Shown here: positions 51,348 to 60,877 of the stretch, in pieces
Layout of the letters: each line of letters starts with the position of its first letter
Numbering within the stretch: position 1 is the stretch's first letter
The notes under the pieces: model-generated
What the model was told of the DNA's origin: nothing
Seen by the model: only the letters and a program-made list of their open reading frames with translations
The model's database searches: none
DNA from: Duganella qianjiadongensis
GTDB lineage: Bacteria; Pseudomonadota; Gammaproteobacteria; Burkholderiales; Burkholderiaceae_D
Direction of reading: 5' to 3'
DNA length: 63,196 nt
Assembly (NCBI RefSeq): GCF_009857915.1
Contig: NZ_WWCM01000022.1
Location: 1 to 63,196, forward strand
Translations under genes and position numbers: made by a program

Positions 51348-53495
51348 CTAGCGGCGTATGCGCTGCGGTTTGCCTAGCTGCTTGTCCTGATACATGGCAC
51401 GGTCGGCCCGGCCCAGCAGCATTTCGATATCGTGCGGATCATCGGGATGGTGCACGGCGATACCGATGCTGGCCCCCAGCGTGACGCTGGTGGTTTTCAG
51501 TCTGAAGGGCTGCAGCAGTGCAGGGCGCAGCTTGTCGGCGGTCTCCTGCGCCGCGCTATCGTCCTGCAGATTTTCCAGTATCACGACAAATTCATCGCCA
51601 GCCAGCCGGCCCACGGTGTCGGTCTTGCGCACGTTGTCGCGCAGGCGCGCGGCAAACTGGCGCAGCAGCTCGTCGCCTTCTTCATGGCCGTAGCGGTCAT
51701 TGATCTGCTTGAAGCGGTCCAGATCGACGAAGAATACCGCGCAGTTCTGGCGCAAGCGATTGGCGCGCTGTATGGCTTCGTTCAGGGCCACCAGCAGGGC
51801 GCGCCGGTTAGGCAGACCAGTCAGGGTATCGCGCAGTGCCATCGCCTCCATCGAGGCAAACAGCGATTTGCGCTCGCTGATATCGTGCAGGAAGGCGATG
51901 AACAGATGGCCCGTACTGCGCGGCACGTAGGCCAGCGCCACTTCCACAGTCAGTTCCTGTCCGGCGCGGTTATGCAGGGTCAGCTCGATGCGCCGGTTCA
52001 GCACAGTGTCGCCACCGCTCTCGGCCAGCTGGCGCATATCGCGTTCGTAGGCGCGGCGCAGTAGCGGCGGCAGCACCATGGAGGCCAGCGGCTGGCCGAT
52101 CACTTCGGCGCGGCGCCAGCCCAGCAGTTTTTCGGCCTGCCGGTTCCAGTCCAGCACCACGCCGCCGGGATCGAGCGCGATGAAGGCATCGTAGGCGTTA
52201 TCGAGAATCGCGCGCAGTTCGGCAGCGCGTTCCTGCAGCAGCATCTGGGTGCTCTGTTCCTGCGCCAGTGCGCGCTCCAGCAGCATGGCCTTGCCGGCGA
52301 TTTCACGCGTACGCTGGGCGACGGTGGATTCCAGCCGCTCGTTCAGGTTGCGCAGCGAATCAAGATGGCTTTCTTCCTTGCGCACCAGTTCCGCCAAGGC
52401 TTGCGACAGTACCTGCGCTTCGTGGAAGCTTTCGACCGGTGCAATCGGCGGCAGGGGGGCGCTGCTGTCCTGTGCGGCCAGCCGCTTCTGGATGTCGCCA
52501 CTGAGAGCATTGAGCGGTGCCAGCAGGCGGCGCGTCAGCAGCATGCTTAGCAGCGCTGCCAGTACCGCCAGCAGGCCACCCAGCAGCAGTATGGGGCGCT
52601 GCAGGGCATCGGCACCGGCCATCGCAACAGCGTCGGGTTGGCGCACCAGCACGGTCCAGTCCAGATTGCCGGGTTCCTCGCTATTGCCCGTGTTGGCGTA
52701 GGCGGTCAGATAGGTTTTGCCATCGCCCCAGCTTTCGCGCACGCTGCCTGCTGTGCCGTTCCGGGCTAGCGTCAGGCTGGTGCTGCGCACCACGGTTTCT
52801 TCCGTTCCCTGTGGCCCGAGGATGACGGTGCCGTCAGCGCGCAGCACGAATAGCTCCACTTCCTTCTGGCCGCTGGTGGACGGCAGCATGGTCTGAACCA
52901 GACGGCGCACCCAGCCCCAGTTCATCTGCACGCACAGCACGCCGCGCAGTTTGCCATCGGCGTCTGGCACGGGGCCGGCCACATCGACGAAGCGCCACGG
53001 GTCGGTACCGCCCGGCAGCTTTTTGCCCAGCAGGGTGGTGGGGTGGTAGTCGCTGGCGTAGTAGCGCTCGCGCCCATGGTTGAACCAGTTGCGCGTACTG
53101 ATGTCCTGCCCTTCCAGCGTGCTCTGGGTGGCGGCATACACTTTGCCGTCGGCCCGGGCCAGCCCTATCCACGCGTAATCGGGCGAGGATTTCTGCAGTG
53201 CTTCCAGCACCTTGCGCGCTTCCTCCGGCGTATGGGGATGGCTGATCTGGGGCAGTTCGCGCACCAGCTTGATGTCGTTGATGGCGGTCTGCACCACGCG
53301 GTTGAGAGTGTCGCGCATCTGCCATGACAGCTGCTGCAGGTGCTCGCGCGCATCGCGCTCGGTGTTTTGCCGGGTGTAGTGGTTCACCAGCCCCAGAGTG
53401 ACCAGTACAGCAAGCAGCACGGCGGCAGCCAGACCCGCTGTGATCAGCATAGTCAGGCGGGGCCGTCTGGCACGTGTTGGGGACGCGAAAATCAT
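51348..53495 (-). CDS. Membrane-bound PAS-GGDEF diguanylate cyclase
   Basis: A 715-residue receptor. One N-terminal helix (about 15-38), a Cache-type periplasmic sensor (about 45-290), a second helix (about 300-325), a coiled coil (about 355-420), a PAS domain (about 428-545; AILDNAYDAFIALDPGGVVL) and a GGDEF domain (about 550-715) follow. The active site is GRLAGDEFVVIL, with DTLTGLPNRRAL before it, and RKTD five residues before AGDEF is an inhibitory I-site. It should make cyclic di-GMP. It is convergent with the LplT-PlsC gene. Confidence 0.93.
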   Translation of the reverse strand: MIFASPTRARRPRLTMLITAGLAAAVLLAVLVTLGLVNHYTRQNTERDAREHLQQLSWQMRDTLNRVVQTAINDIKLVRELPQISHPHTPEEARKVLEALQKSSPDYAWIGLARADGKVYAATQSTLEGQDISTRNWFNHGRERYYASDYHPTTLLGKKLPGGTDPWRFVDVAGPVPDADGKLRGVLCVQMNWGWVRRLVQTMLPSTSGQKEVELFVLRADGTVILGPQGTEETVVRSTSLTLARNGTAGSVRESWGDGKTYLTAYANTGNSEEPGNLDWTVLVRQPDAVAMAGADALQRPILLLGGLLAVLAALLSMLLTRRLLAPLNALSGDIQKRLAAQDSSAPLPPIAPVESFHEAQVLSQALAELVRKEESHLDSLRNLNERLESTVAQRTREIAGKAMLLERALAQEQSTQMLLQERAAELRAILDNAYDAFIALDPGGVVLDWNRQAEKLLGWRRAEVIGQPLASMVLPPLLRRAYERDMRQLAESGGDTVLNRRIELTLHNRAGQELTVEVALAYVPRSTGHLFIAFLHDISERKSLFASMEAMALRDTLTGLPNRRALLVALNEAIQRANRLRQNCAVFFVDLDRFKQINDRYGHEEGDELLRQFAARLRDNVRKTDTVGRLAGDEFVVILENLQDDSAAQETADKLRPALLQPFRLKTTSVTLGASIGIAVHHPDDPHDIEMLLGRADRAMYQDKQLGKPQRIRR

Positions 53496-53645
53496 GTACA
53501 GACGACCAAAACAATGACTGTGGGAAATAAATCATTGTAGCACCGGCCCGAGTGCGCAGCGGGGAACGGAAGGAGATTTCACTCTTGCGAGCGGCCGAAA
53601 CACCACGTTTTCGACAGCTTGCTCGGGGAAATGTTGCTTGACTTA

Positions 53646-53669
53646 ATTAGAATGATCGTTCATTCTAAT
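53646..53669. promoter_or_regulatory. Perfect palindrome over the acrA promoter (TetR operator)
   Basis: Arms ATTAGAATGA (53646-53655) and TCATTCTAAT (53660-53669) flank TCGT. TTGACT at 53638-53643 is a good -35, so the palindrome covers the spacer and -10 region, as expected for a repressor site. The likely repressor is the TetR at 59643-60257. Confidence 0.85.
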
Positions 53670-53703
53670 GTCTGTGCTTATTTTTTATTCAGAAAGAATT
53701 CAC

Positions 53704-54906
53704 ATGGAAGCTCGTTTCTGCCCCCCGAATCTGCGCACGACCCGCCTCGTCGCACTGATTTCTGCCAGCGCTGTGCTCACTCTCAGCGCTTGTTCCCGTT
53801 CCAGCTCCGAAGCACCTCATGCGCAGGTGGCGGAGGTGGGCGTTTTCAAAGTAGCGCCGCAAGCGCTACAGATCAGCACCGAACTGCCGGGCCGCACCAG
53901 CGCCTATCAGGTGGCCGAAGTGCGCCCGCAGGTCGGAGGGCTGATCCGGAAACGTCTGTTTGTCGAAGGCGCCGATGTGCAGGCTGGCGCTGCCCTGTAC
54001 CAGATCGATGCGGCCAGCTATCAGGCGGCCTACCAGTCGGCCAAGGCGGCGCTGGTCAAGGCGCAGGCCAATCTGCTGAGCAGCGCACCCAAGGCAGCGC
54101 GCTACAAGGAGCTGCTGGCGATCGAAGGCGTGAGCAAGCAGGAATATGACGATGCCGTGGCCGCGCACGAGCAGGCCAAGGCCGATGTGTCGGTGGCCGC
54201 GGCGGCGCTGGAAACGGCCAGCATCAATCTGCAGTACACCAAGGTGGAAGCGCCGATCAGCGGCCGTATCAGCCGCTCCAGCGTGACAGCCGGTGCGCTG
54301 GTGACGGCGGGGCAGAGCACGGCGCTGGCCACCGTGCAGCAGCTTGATCCTATTTATGTCGATGTCACCCAGTCTAGCGAAGATCTGCTGCGCCTGAAAC
54401 GGGAACTGGAAAGCGGCAGCCTGAAACGGGGCGCCCAGCAGGCTAGCGTGCACCTGTTGCTGTCGGACGGCAGCCGCTACGCGCAGGAGGGCAAGCTGCA
54501 GTTCTCCGATGTGACGGTGGATCCCGGCACGGGCAACGTGACGCTGCGCGCCATCTTCCCCAATCCGCACCATGATCTGCTGCCCGGCATGTTCGTGCGC
54601 GCCGTGGTTGATGCAGGCGTGAGCGAGCAGGCCATCGCCGTGCCGCAGCAGGGCGTGAGCCGTAATCAGAAAGGCGAAGCTACCGCACTGGTGCTGAACC
54701 CGCAGGGCAAGGTGGAGCAGCGCATGCTGGTTACTGGCGGTACGCATGGCGATAAGTGGCTGGTCAAGTCCGGCCTCAAGGCAGGCGATCTGCTGATCGT
54801 GGAAGGCTTGCAGAAAGTCCAGCCGGGTGCGGCGGCACAAGTGGCCAAGCCAGCGGCAGCCACGGCGCAGGCCAGCAGCTCCGCTGCGCATGGCAGCGCG
54901 CAATAA
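53704..54906 (+). CDS. RND efflux periplasmic adaptor (AcrA/MexA family)
   Basis: A 400-residue lipoprotein adaptor that joins the RND pump to the outer-membrane channel. The lipobox LTLSAC places the lipidated Cys near residue 31. LPGRTSAYQVAEVRPQVGG starts the barrel-sandwich domain, VEAPISGRISRSSVTAGALV is the lipoyl part, and a long hairpin (about 115-190) lies between. The ATG at 53704 is supported by the signal sequence. A TetR-type palindrome covers its promoter. Confidence 0.94.
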   Translation: MEARFCPPNLRTTRLVALISASAVLTLSACSRSSSEAPHAQVAEVGVFKVAPQALQISTELPGRTSAYQVAEVRPQVGGLIRKRLFVEGADVQAGAALYQIDAASYQAAYQSAKAALVKAQANLLSSAPKAARYKELLAIEGVSKQEYDDAVAAHEQAKADVSVAAAALETASINLQYTKVEAPISGRISRSSVTAGALVTAGQSTALATVQQLDPIYVDVTQSSEDLLRLKRELESGSLKRGAQQASVHLLLSDGSRYAQEGKLQFSDVTVDPGTGNVTLRAIFPNPHHDLLPGMFVRAVVDAGVSEQAIAVPQQGVSRNQKGEATALVLNPQGKVEQRMLVTGGTHGDKWLVKSGLKAGDLLIVEGLQKVQPGAAAQVAKPAAATAQASSSAAHGSAQ

Positions 54907-54918
54907 AGGAGGCAGTTC

Positions 54919-57900
54919 ATGTCACGATTTTTTATAGACCGGCCTATCTTTGCGTGGGTCGTGGCCATCGTCATCATGCTGGCGGGCGCAATTGCCATTA
55001 GCGGCCTGCCGATCGCACAATACCCTAGCATTGCGCCGCCTTCGATTTCGATTACGGGTTCGTATCCGGGGGCCTCCGCCAAAACCGTGGAAGACGCGGT
55101 GACGCAGGTGATCGAACAGAAAATGAAGGGCATCGATGGCTTGCGCTACATGTCCTCGTCCAGTGATGGCACGGGCGGCATCAGCATCACGCTGACCTTC
55201 AAGAGCGGCACCAATCCCGATATCGCGCAGGTGCAGGTGCAGAACAAGCTGCAGCTGGCCACGCCGCTGCTGCCGGCCATTGTTACCCAGCAGGGGCTGG
55301 TGGTGACCAAGGCCACCATGAACTTCCTGATGGTGCTGGGCTTCGTGTCGGAAGATGGCAAGATGACGCAGGCCGATCTGGGCGACTACGTGGCCTCCGA
55401 TGTGATCGATAGCCTGAGCCGCGTAGAAGGCGTGGGCGATGTGACCTCGTTCGGCGCGCAGTATGCGATGCGGATCTGGCTCGATCCGGCCAAGCTGCAC
55501 AGCTACCAGCTCACGCCGGCCGATGTGACGGCAGCTATTCAGGCGCAGAATGCCGAAGTCTCGGCCGGTGAGCTGGGCGGCGCGCCTGCGCTGCCGGGCC
55601 AGCAACTGAATGCCACCGTGTCGGCCCAGAGCCGCCTGCAGACGCCGCAACAGTTTGGCGCGATATTGCTGAAAACGGCCAGCAGCGGCGCTACCGTGTA
55701 TCTGCGCGACGTGGCGCGCATCGAGCTCGGTAGCGAGAACTACAATGTGCTGGCGCGCTACAACGGCAAGCCTGCTACGGGCGTGGCGGTGAAGCTGGCC
55801 ACGGGCGCGAATGCGCTCGATACGGCCAAAGCGGTAAAAGCCAAAATCGCCCAGATGGAAAAGCAGTTCCCGGCCGGGATGAAAGCTGTGGTGGCTTATG
55901 ACACCACGCCCTTCGTCAAGCTGTCTATCGAAGAAGTGGTGAAGACGCTGGTTGAAGCGGTGCTGCTGGTATTCCTCGTGATGTATCTGTTCCTGCAGAA
56001 CTTCCGCGCTACCCTGATTCCTACCATGGCCGTGCCGGTGGTGCTGCTCGGTACTTTCGCCATTCTGTCGGCGTTCGGCTACTCGATCAATACGCTGACC
56101 ATGTTCGCCATGGTGCTGGCTATCGGCCTGCTGGTGGACGATGCGATTGTGGTGGTGGAAAACGTCGAGCGGGTGATGACGGAGGAGGGCTTGTCGCCGC
56201 TGGAAGCGACGCGCAGATCCATGGGGCAGATCAGCGGCGCGCTGGTGGGCATTGCGTTGGTGCTGTCGGCCGTGTTCGTGCCTATGGCTTTCTTCGGCGG
56301 TTCCACCGGCGTGATCTATCGCCAGTTCGCCATTACTATCGTTTCGGCCATGGTGCTGTCGGTGCTGGTGGCGATGGTATTTACGCCTGCACTGTGCGCT
56401 ACGCTGCTCAAGCCGGTGGAGCAGGGCCATCACGCCAGCAACACCGGTTTCTTCGGCTGGTTCAACCGCAGTTTCGAGCGTGGCAGCAATACCTATCAGG
56501 GCTGGGTCAGCGCCATTCTCAACCGTCAGGGCCGTACGCTGGTGCTGTATGCAGTGCTGCTGGCCGCACTGGCTGCGCTGTTCATGCGTCTGCCCACCTC
56601 CTTCCTGCCGGAAGAAGATCAGGGCGTGCTGTTCGCCCAGATCCAGCTGCCTACTGGCGCTACCCAGCAGCGCACGCTGAAAGTGATCGAACAGGTCGAG
56701 CAGCATTTCATGAACGAGGAAAAAGCGGCGGTGGACTCGGTGTTCGCCGTGGCCGGCTTCAGCTTCAGCGGCAATGGCCAGAATACCGGCATCGCTTTTG
56801 TGCGCATGAAGGACTGGTCGGAACGTAAAGGCGCTGCCATGCGGGTGGACGCCATTGTTGGCCGTGCCATGGGCAGCTTCTCGCGCATCAAGGATGCGAT
56901 GGTGTTCGCCTTTGCGCCGCCTGCCGTGATCGAACTCGGTAATGCCAGCGGTTTCGATCTGCAATTGCAGGATCGCGCTGGGCTGGGCCACGAAGCGCTG
57001 ATGGCTGCCCGTAACCAGATGCTGGGTATGGCGGCACAGAACCCGCTGCTGATGGCCGTGCGTCCTAACGGCCAGGATGATACGCCGCAGTACAAGATCA
57101 CCATCGATCAGCAGAAGGCGGCAGCGCTGGGCCTGTCCATCGACGAGGTGAACAAGGTGCTCAGTACCGCATGGGGCAGCGCCTACGTGAACGATTTCGT
57201 CGACCGTGGCCGTGTCAAGAAAGTGTATATGCAGGGTGCCGCCGAGTCGCGCATGGCGCCGGAAGATCTGGGCAAATGGTTTGCGCGCAATGCCCAGGGC
57301 GAGATGGTGCCATTCTCGGCCTTCGCCAGCGGCCAGTGGATCTATGCGTCGCCACGGCTGGAACGCTACAACGGCATGCCGTCCACCGAGATCCTCGGCA
57401 TGCCGGCGCCGGGTCTGAGCTCGGGCGTGGCAATGGCGGAGATCGAGAAGATGGCGGCCAAGCTGCCACCCGGCATCGCCTACGAGTGGACCGGCCTGTC
57501 GACGGAAGAACGTGATTCCGGTTCGCAGACTACCCAGCTGTATGCGCTGTCGCTGCTGATCGTGTTCCTCTGTCTGGCGGCATTGTACGAGAGCTGGTCG
57601 ATTCCGTTCTCGGTGCTGCTGGTGGTGCCGCTGGGCGTCATCGGTGCCGTGCTGGCTACGTTTGTGTTCAAACTGTCGAACGATGTGTACTTCCAGGTGG
57701 GCCTGCTGACGGTGATCGGTCTGGCGGCGAAGAATGCGATTCTGATCGTGGAGTTTGCCAAGGAACTGCAGGAGCAGGGTGTGGCGCTGAGAGAGGCCAC
57801 GCTGCAGGCAGTGCGTCTGCGTCTGCGGCCGATCCTGATGACCTCTATCGCTTTCGGTCTGGGCGTGCTGCCACTGGCGCTGGCCAGCGGTGCCGGTTCC

Positions 57901-58053
57901 GGTAGCCAGAATGCAATCGGTGTTGGTGTGCTGGGTGGCATGCTGTCGGCCACCTTCCTCGGCATCTTCTTTGTACCGCTGTTCTTTGTGCTGGTGCGTG
58001 GCTACTTCGGGCAGAAAAAAGCTGCTCCGGCCAGCACGGTGGAGGTCAACTAA
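54919..58053 (+). CDS. RND multidrug efflux pump (AcrB/MexB family)
   Basis: A 1044-residue inner-membrane proton-driven pump (HAE1 family). It starts SRFFIDRPIFAWVVAIVIM; the proton-relay Asp pair is in GLLVDDAIVVVENVERVM, the relay Lys in GLAAKNAILIVEFAKEL, and the expected twelve helices and two large periplasmic loops are present. Drug range cannot be told. AAAGGAGG ribosome site; 12 bases after acrA and 2 before the channel gene. Confidence 0.96.
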   Translation: MSRFFIDRPIFAWVVAIVIMLAGAIAISGLPIAQYPSIAPPSISITGSYPGASAKTVEDAVTQVIEQKMKGIDGLRYMSSSSDGTGGISITLTFKSGTNPDIAQVQVQNKLQLATPLLPAIVTQQGLVVTKATMNFLMVLGFVSEDGKMTQADLGDYVASDVIDSLSRVEGVGDVTSFGAQYAMRIWLDPAKLHSYQLTPADVTAAIQAQNAEVSAGELGGAPALPGQQLNATVSAQSRLQTPQQFGAILLKTASSGATVYLRDVARIELGSENYNVLARYNGKPATGVAVKLATGANALDTAKAVKAKIAQMEKQFPAGMKAVVAYDTTPFVKLSIEEVVKTLVEAVLLVFLVMYLFLQNFRATLIPTMAVPVVLLGTFAILSAFGYSINTLTMFAMVLAIGLLVDDAIVVVENVERVMTEEGLSPLEATRRSMGQISGALVGIALVLSAVFVPMAFFGGSTGVIYRQFAITIVSAMVLSVLVAMVFTPALCATLLKPVEQGHHASNTGFFGWFNRSFERGSNTYQGWVSAILNRQGRTLVLYAVLLAALAALFMRLPTSFLPEEDQGVLFAQIQLPTGATQQRTLKVIEQVEQHFMNEEKAAVDSVFAVAGFSFSGNGQNTGIAFVRMKDWSERKGAAMRVDAIVGRAMGSFSRIKDAMVFAFAPPAVIELGNASGFDLQLQDRAGLGHEALMAARNQMLGMAAQNPLLMAVRPNGQDDTPQYKITIDQQKAAALGLSIDEVNKVLSTAWGSAYVNDFVDRGRVKKVYMQGAAESRMAPEDLGKWFARNAQGEMVPFSAFASGQWIYASPRLERYNGMPSTEILGMPAPGLSSGVAMAEIEKMAAKLPPGIAYEWTGLSTEERDSGSQTTQLYALSLLIVFLCLAALYESWSIPFSVLLVVPLGVIGAVLATFVFKLSNDVYFQVGLLTVIGLAAKNAILIVEFAKELQEQGVALREATLQAVRLRLRPILMTSIAFGLGVLPLALASGAGSGSQNAIGVGVLGGMLSATFLGIFFVPLFFVLVRGYFGQKKAAPASTVEVN

Positions 58054-58055
58054 TC

Positions 58056-59504
58056 ATGAAAACGAGCATGCAAAAAACTCTGATCTCGCTGGCGACGCTG
58101 GCGCTGCTGGCCGGTTGCAGTCTGGCGCCTGTGCTGCCGCAGGCAGCCAGCGGCGTTGATGCGGCATGGCCGCAGGGCGCGGCATATCAGGCGCTGCCGG
58201 TTGCGGCCAGCGCCGCCCAGCCAGCCTCGGAAATTCTGTGGCGTGACTATTTTGCCGATGCCAGCCTGCGCGAAGTCATCGCGCTGGCGCTGGCCAACAA
58301 TCGTGATCTGCGCGTGTCGGCGCTGAATATCGACAAGGCTAAAGCCCAGTACAACATCGATAGTGCTGCGCTGCTGCCCAAGCTGTCGGCCACGGTGAAC
58401 CAGACAGCCAGCCGCACGCCGGCGACGATGAGCGGCAGCGGTGCGGCCCAGATCAACCGCCAGTACAGCGGTGGCCTAAGTATGGCGGCCTATGAGCTGG
58501 ACTTCTTCGGCAAGGTGCGTAATCTTTCGGAGGCAGGGCTGCAAAGCTATCTCGCCACGGAAGAAGCCCGCCGCGCCCAGCAGATTACATTGGTTGCCGA
58601 AGTGGCCAACGCCTACCTGACGCTGGGTGCCGACCAGCAGCGCCTGAAACTGGCGAATGACACGCTGCAAAGTCAGCTGGCTTCCTATCAGCTGATACAG
58701 AAGCGTCAGGCCGGTGGTGTCAGTTCCGGCGTTGACCTGTATGAAGCCCAGAGCAGTGTGGAAGCGGCGCGTAGCGACGTGGCGCTGTACACGGCGCAGG
58801 TGGCGCTGGATGCGAACGCGCTGCGCCTGCTGGTCGGTGCCGAACTGCCTGCCGCCTTGCTGCCCGCAGGCGCGCTGCAGGTCAACTCCACGCTGGCTGC
58901 GATCCCTGCTGGCCTGCCATCGGATGTGCTGACCAGCCGTCCCGATGTGCAGGAAGCCGAGCGTGCACTGCGTGCAGCGAATGCGAATATCGGCGTGGCA
59001 CGTGCCGCCTTCTTCCCCAGCATGTCGCTGACGGCCAGTGGCGGCAGCGCCAGCACCAGCCTGAATGGCCTGTTCAAAGCCGGTTCGTCCACGTGGAGTT
59101 TCATCCCCCAGATCAATCTGCCGGTTTTTGACGGTGGTGTGAACCGCGCCAATCTGAACATCGCCAAAGCCAATCGCGATATCTCGCTGGCGCAATACGA
59201 GAAGGCCATACAATCGGCCTTCCGTGAAGTGTCCGATGCGCTGGCCCAGCGCGGCACGCTGGTGCAGCGGGTGGAGGCCCAGACGGCGCTGGTCAGTGCG
59301 GCAGACAAGAGCTACCGCATTCACGATGCGCGCTACCGTCAGGGCAGCGAATCGCATCTGGCCGCGCTGGTGGCGCAGCGTGCGCTGTATGCAGCACAAC
59401 AGGGGCTGATCGGTGCGCAACTGGAGCAATCCAGCAACGCAGTGGCGCTGTACAAGGTGCTGGGCGGTGGCTGGCAGCCGGAAAGCGCCAGCCCGCGCGG
59501 TTAG
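58056..59504 (+). CDS. RND efflux outer-membrane lipoprotein (OprM/NodT family)
   Basis: A 482-residue TolC-like channel. The lipobox LLAGC places the lipidated Cys near residue 22. Two OEP repeats follow: ALALANNRDLRVSALNIDKA (first, near 77) and LTSRPDVQEAERALRAANAN (second). The DFFGKVRNLSEAGLQSYLA block is typical of NodT-family proteins. It completes the tripartite pump. Confidence 0.94.
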   Translation: MKTSMQKTLISLATLALLAGCSLAPVLPQAASGVDAAWPQGAAYQALPVAASAAQPASEILWRDYFADASLREVIALALANNRDLRVSALNIDKAKAQYNIDSAALLPKLSATVNQTASRTPATMSGSGAAQINRQYSGGLSMAAYELDFFGKVRNLSEAGLQSYLATEEARRAQQITLVAEVANAYLTLGADQQRLKLANDTLQSQLASYQLIQKRQAGGVSSGVDLYEAQSSVEAARSDVALYTAQVALDANALRLLVGAELPAALLPAGALQVNSTLAAIPAGLPSDVLTSRPDVQEAERALRAANANIGVARAAFFPSMSLTASGGSASTSLNGLFKAGSSTWSFIPQINLPVFDGGVNRANLNIAKANRDISLAQYEKAIQSAFREVSDALAQRGTLVQRVEAQTALVSAADKSYRIHDARYRQGSESHLAALVAQRALYAAQQGLIGAQLEQSSNAVALYKVLGGGWQPESASPRG

Positions 59505-59642
59505 GGGTGATAGCGGGCGGGCAGCGTGGCCGGTGTTGTTTGGCGGTCGCGCTGCCTATCCGCCAAATTGACAAATACCGTATGCTTCGCCACAGTACCG
59601 CCTCAAGTCCGCCATTGGCCAGTCATCAGATTAGGAACTAGC

Positions 59643-60257
59643 ATGAGCACAGCTCCCGTAAAACGCCGTACCGACCCCGAGCGCGCCGAGCAGCGGCGCA
59701 ATCAGGTACTGGAGGCGGCTGCACTGTGTTTTGCCCGTAGCGGCTTCCATGGCGCCAGCATGTCGGAGATATCCAAGCAGGCCGGCATGAGCGCGGGCCA
59801 TATCTATAACTACTTCGACAGCAAGGACGCCATTATTCTGGCCTTCGTCGAGCGTGAAGCGGAGTATGTGGCCGGACTGCTGCGTGATCTGGGCAGTCGC
59901 GACGATCCGCTGGAAGCGATGCTGGAGGACGCGCCCAAGCATGTGGACGAGTCGCTCGATCCGCAACCGTGGCATGTGCCACTGGAGATGTATTCGGAAG
60001 CGTCGCGTAACCCTGTAATTGCGGCAAAGCTCAAGGAAGTTGATGAGCGTGCGCATAAACAACTGCGCGAACTGGTCAAGCGTGGTCGCGAGCAGCGCAA
60101 TCTACCGGTCGATGATGTCCTGCTCGATGGCAGGCTGAATACGCTGGTGAGTTTCTTTCATGGCCTGCCGGTGCGCGGCATCCAGCGGCCCGACATGGAT
60201 AGAGCTGGATTGGTGGAAGGTTTCCGCTGCGCCATGCGGGCTTTGCTGATGACTTAG
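59643..60257 (+). CDS. TetR/AcrR-family repressor
   Basis: A 204-residue regulator. The N-terminal helix-turn-helix is RRNQVLEAAALCFARSGFHG and MSEISKQAGMSAGHIYNYFD; the C-terminal ligand-binding domain is variable. It follows the efflux channel gene by 138 bases on the same strand, so it may be read from the operon or its own promoter. It probably binds the palindrome at 53646-53669. The ATG at 59643 is chosen over a longer frame (59526) because homology starts there. Confidence 0.9.
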   Translation: MSTAPVKRRTDPERAEQRRNQVLEAAALCFARSGFHGASMSEISKQAGMSAGHIYNYFDSKDAIILAFVEREAEYVAGLLRDLGSRDDPLEAMLEDAPKHVDESLDPQPWHVPLEMYSEASRNPVIAAKLKEVDERAHKQLRELVKRGREQRNLPVDDVLLDGRLNTLVSFFHGLPVRGIQRPDMDRAGLVEGFRCAMRALLMT

Positions 60258-60300
60258 TGTAGTGCTGGCTGCAGACAATAGTCGCTGCATGAAAGCAAAC

Positions 60301-60330
60301 ATGACAAATGCTTAAAGTGGCTGTTATAAT
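60301..60330 (+). promoter_or_regulatory. Promoter of the tRNA-Pro gene
   Basis: ATGACA (60301-60306), an 18-bp spacer and a perfect TATAAT (60325-60330), with the mature tRNA starting at 60342. Confidence 0.8.
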
Positions 60331-60341
60331 TTAATTCTAGT

Positions 60342-60418
60342 CGGGGCGTAGCGCAGCCTGGTAGCGTACTTGCATGGGGTGCAAGGGGTCGGAAGTTCGA
60401 ATCTTCTCGCCCCGACCA
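60342..60418 (+). tRNA. tRNA-Pro (anticodon GGG)
   Basis: A 77-base cloverleaf. The acceptor stem CGGGGCG pairs with CGCCCCG and is followed by ACCA, so CCA is encoded. The anticodon stem CTTGC/GCAAG holds the loop ATGGGGT, giving anticodon GGG (Pro, CCC/CCU codons). The T loop is GTTCGAATC. A change to lower-GC, phage-like genes starts directly after it, so its 3' end is a probable attachment site. Confidence 0.95.
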
Positions 60419-60544
60419 GAAAAGATGTAATGAAATCAAAGACTTGCGAATCTAGCTGATCGTAGGTCTTTTTTCTTTTCTGGCTCCGTGCACCATCTGT
60501 GCACCAATTTCCTTCCGTGCTCCACTGCTCTACAACCCACCAAT

Positions 60545-60576
60545 GAAAAAGCCGCAATCATTTCTGATTACGGCTT
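60545..60576 (-). terminator. Terminator of the AlpA-like gene
   Basis: Read on the minus strand: AAGCCG and CGGCTT with inner AATCA/TGATT pairs (one mismatch between), GAAA loop, then TTTTTCATT. It lies just after the AlpA-like stop at 60582. Confidence 0.8.
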
Positions 60577-60581
60577 CTATG

Positions 60582-60776
60582 TCATTGCAGCGCTGTTGCC
60601 TGCTTCATCTCGATGTAAGCGTTGACTTCTGATAGTTTCCATCTCGTCTGCTTCGCTGATAGTTTAAACGGCTTGGGAAAGTCTGGCTGGCTCTTTGCCT
60701 TCTCCCACACGCCTGATACGCTGGCGCACAAGATATTGGCTACCTGTTGGACATTAATAAGCTGATTCTGAAACAT
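60582..60776 (-). CDS. AlpA-like helix-turn-helix regulator
   Basis: A 64-residue MerR-fold excisionase/AlpA-type protein. It begins MFQNQLINVQQVANILCASV (helix-turn-helix) and includes FPKPFKLSAKQTRWKLSEVN, typical for AlpA regulators of prophages and integrated islands, which control integrase expression or excision. AAGGAGG six bases before the ATG fixes the start; a longer frame is not needed. It is the first gene next to the tRNA-Pro, the usual place for element-mobility genes, though no integrase is visible. Confidence 0.85.
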   Translation of the reverse strand: MFQNQLINVQQVANILCASVSGVWEKAKSQPDFPKPFKLSAKQTRWKLSEVNAYIEMKQATALQ

Positions 60777-60877
60777 CAATCCTCCTTCTAATCTAGTTTT
60801 TCGGCTCCTTGTAGAGTGTTTAGGGTTGTTGCTGACAGGCAGGGTGCCTGACACGCACCCGCATTATTAGCGATGCG

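Noticed and set aside
60254..60557. Small minus-strand frames with GARRFELPTPCTPC
   Set aside because: This is the antisense translation of the tRNA-Pro gene, a known false-gene pattern.
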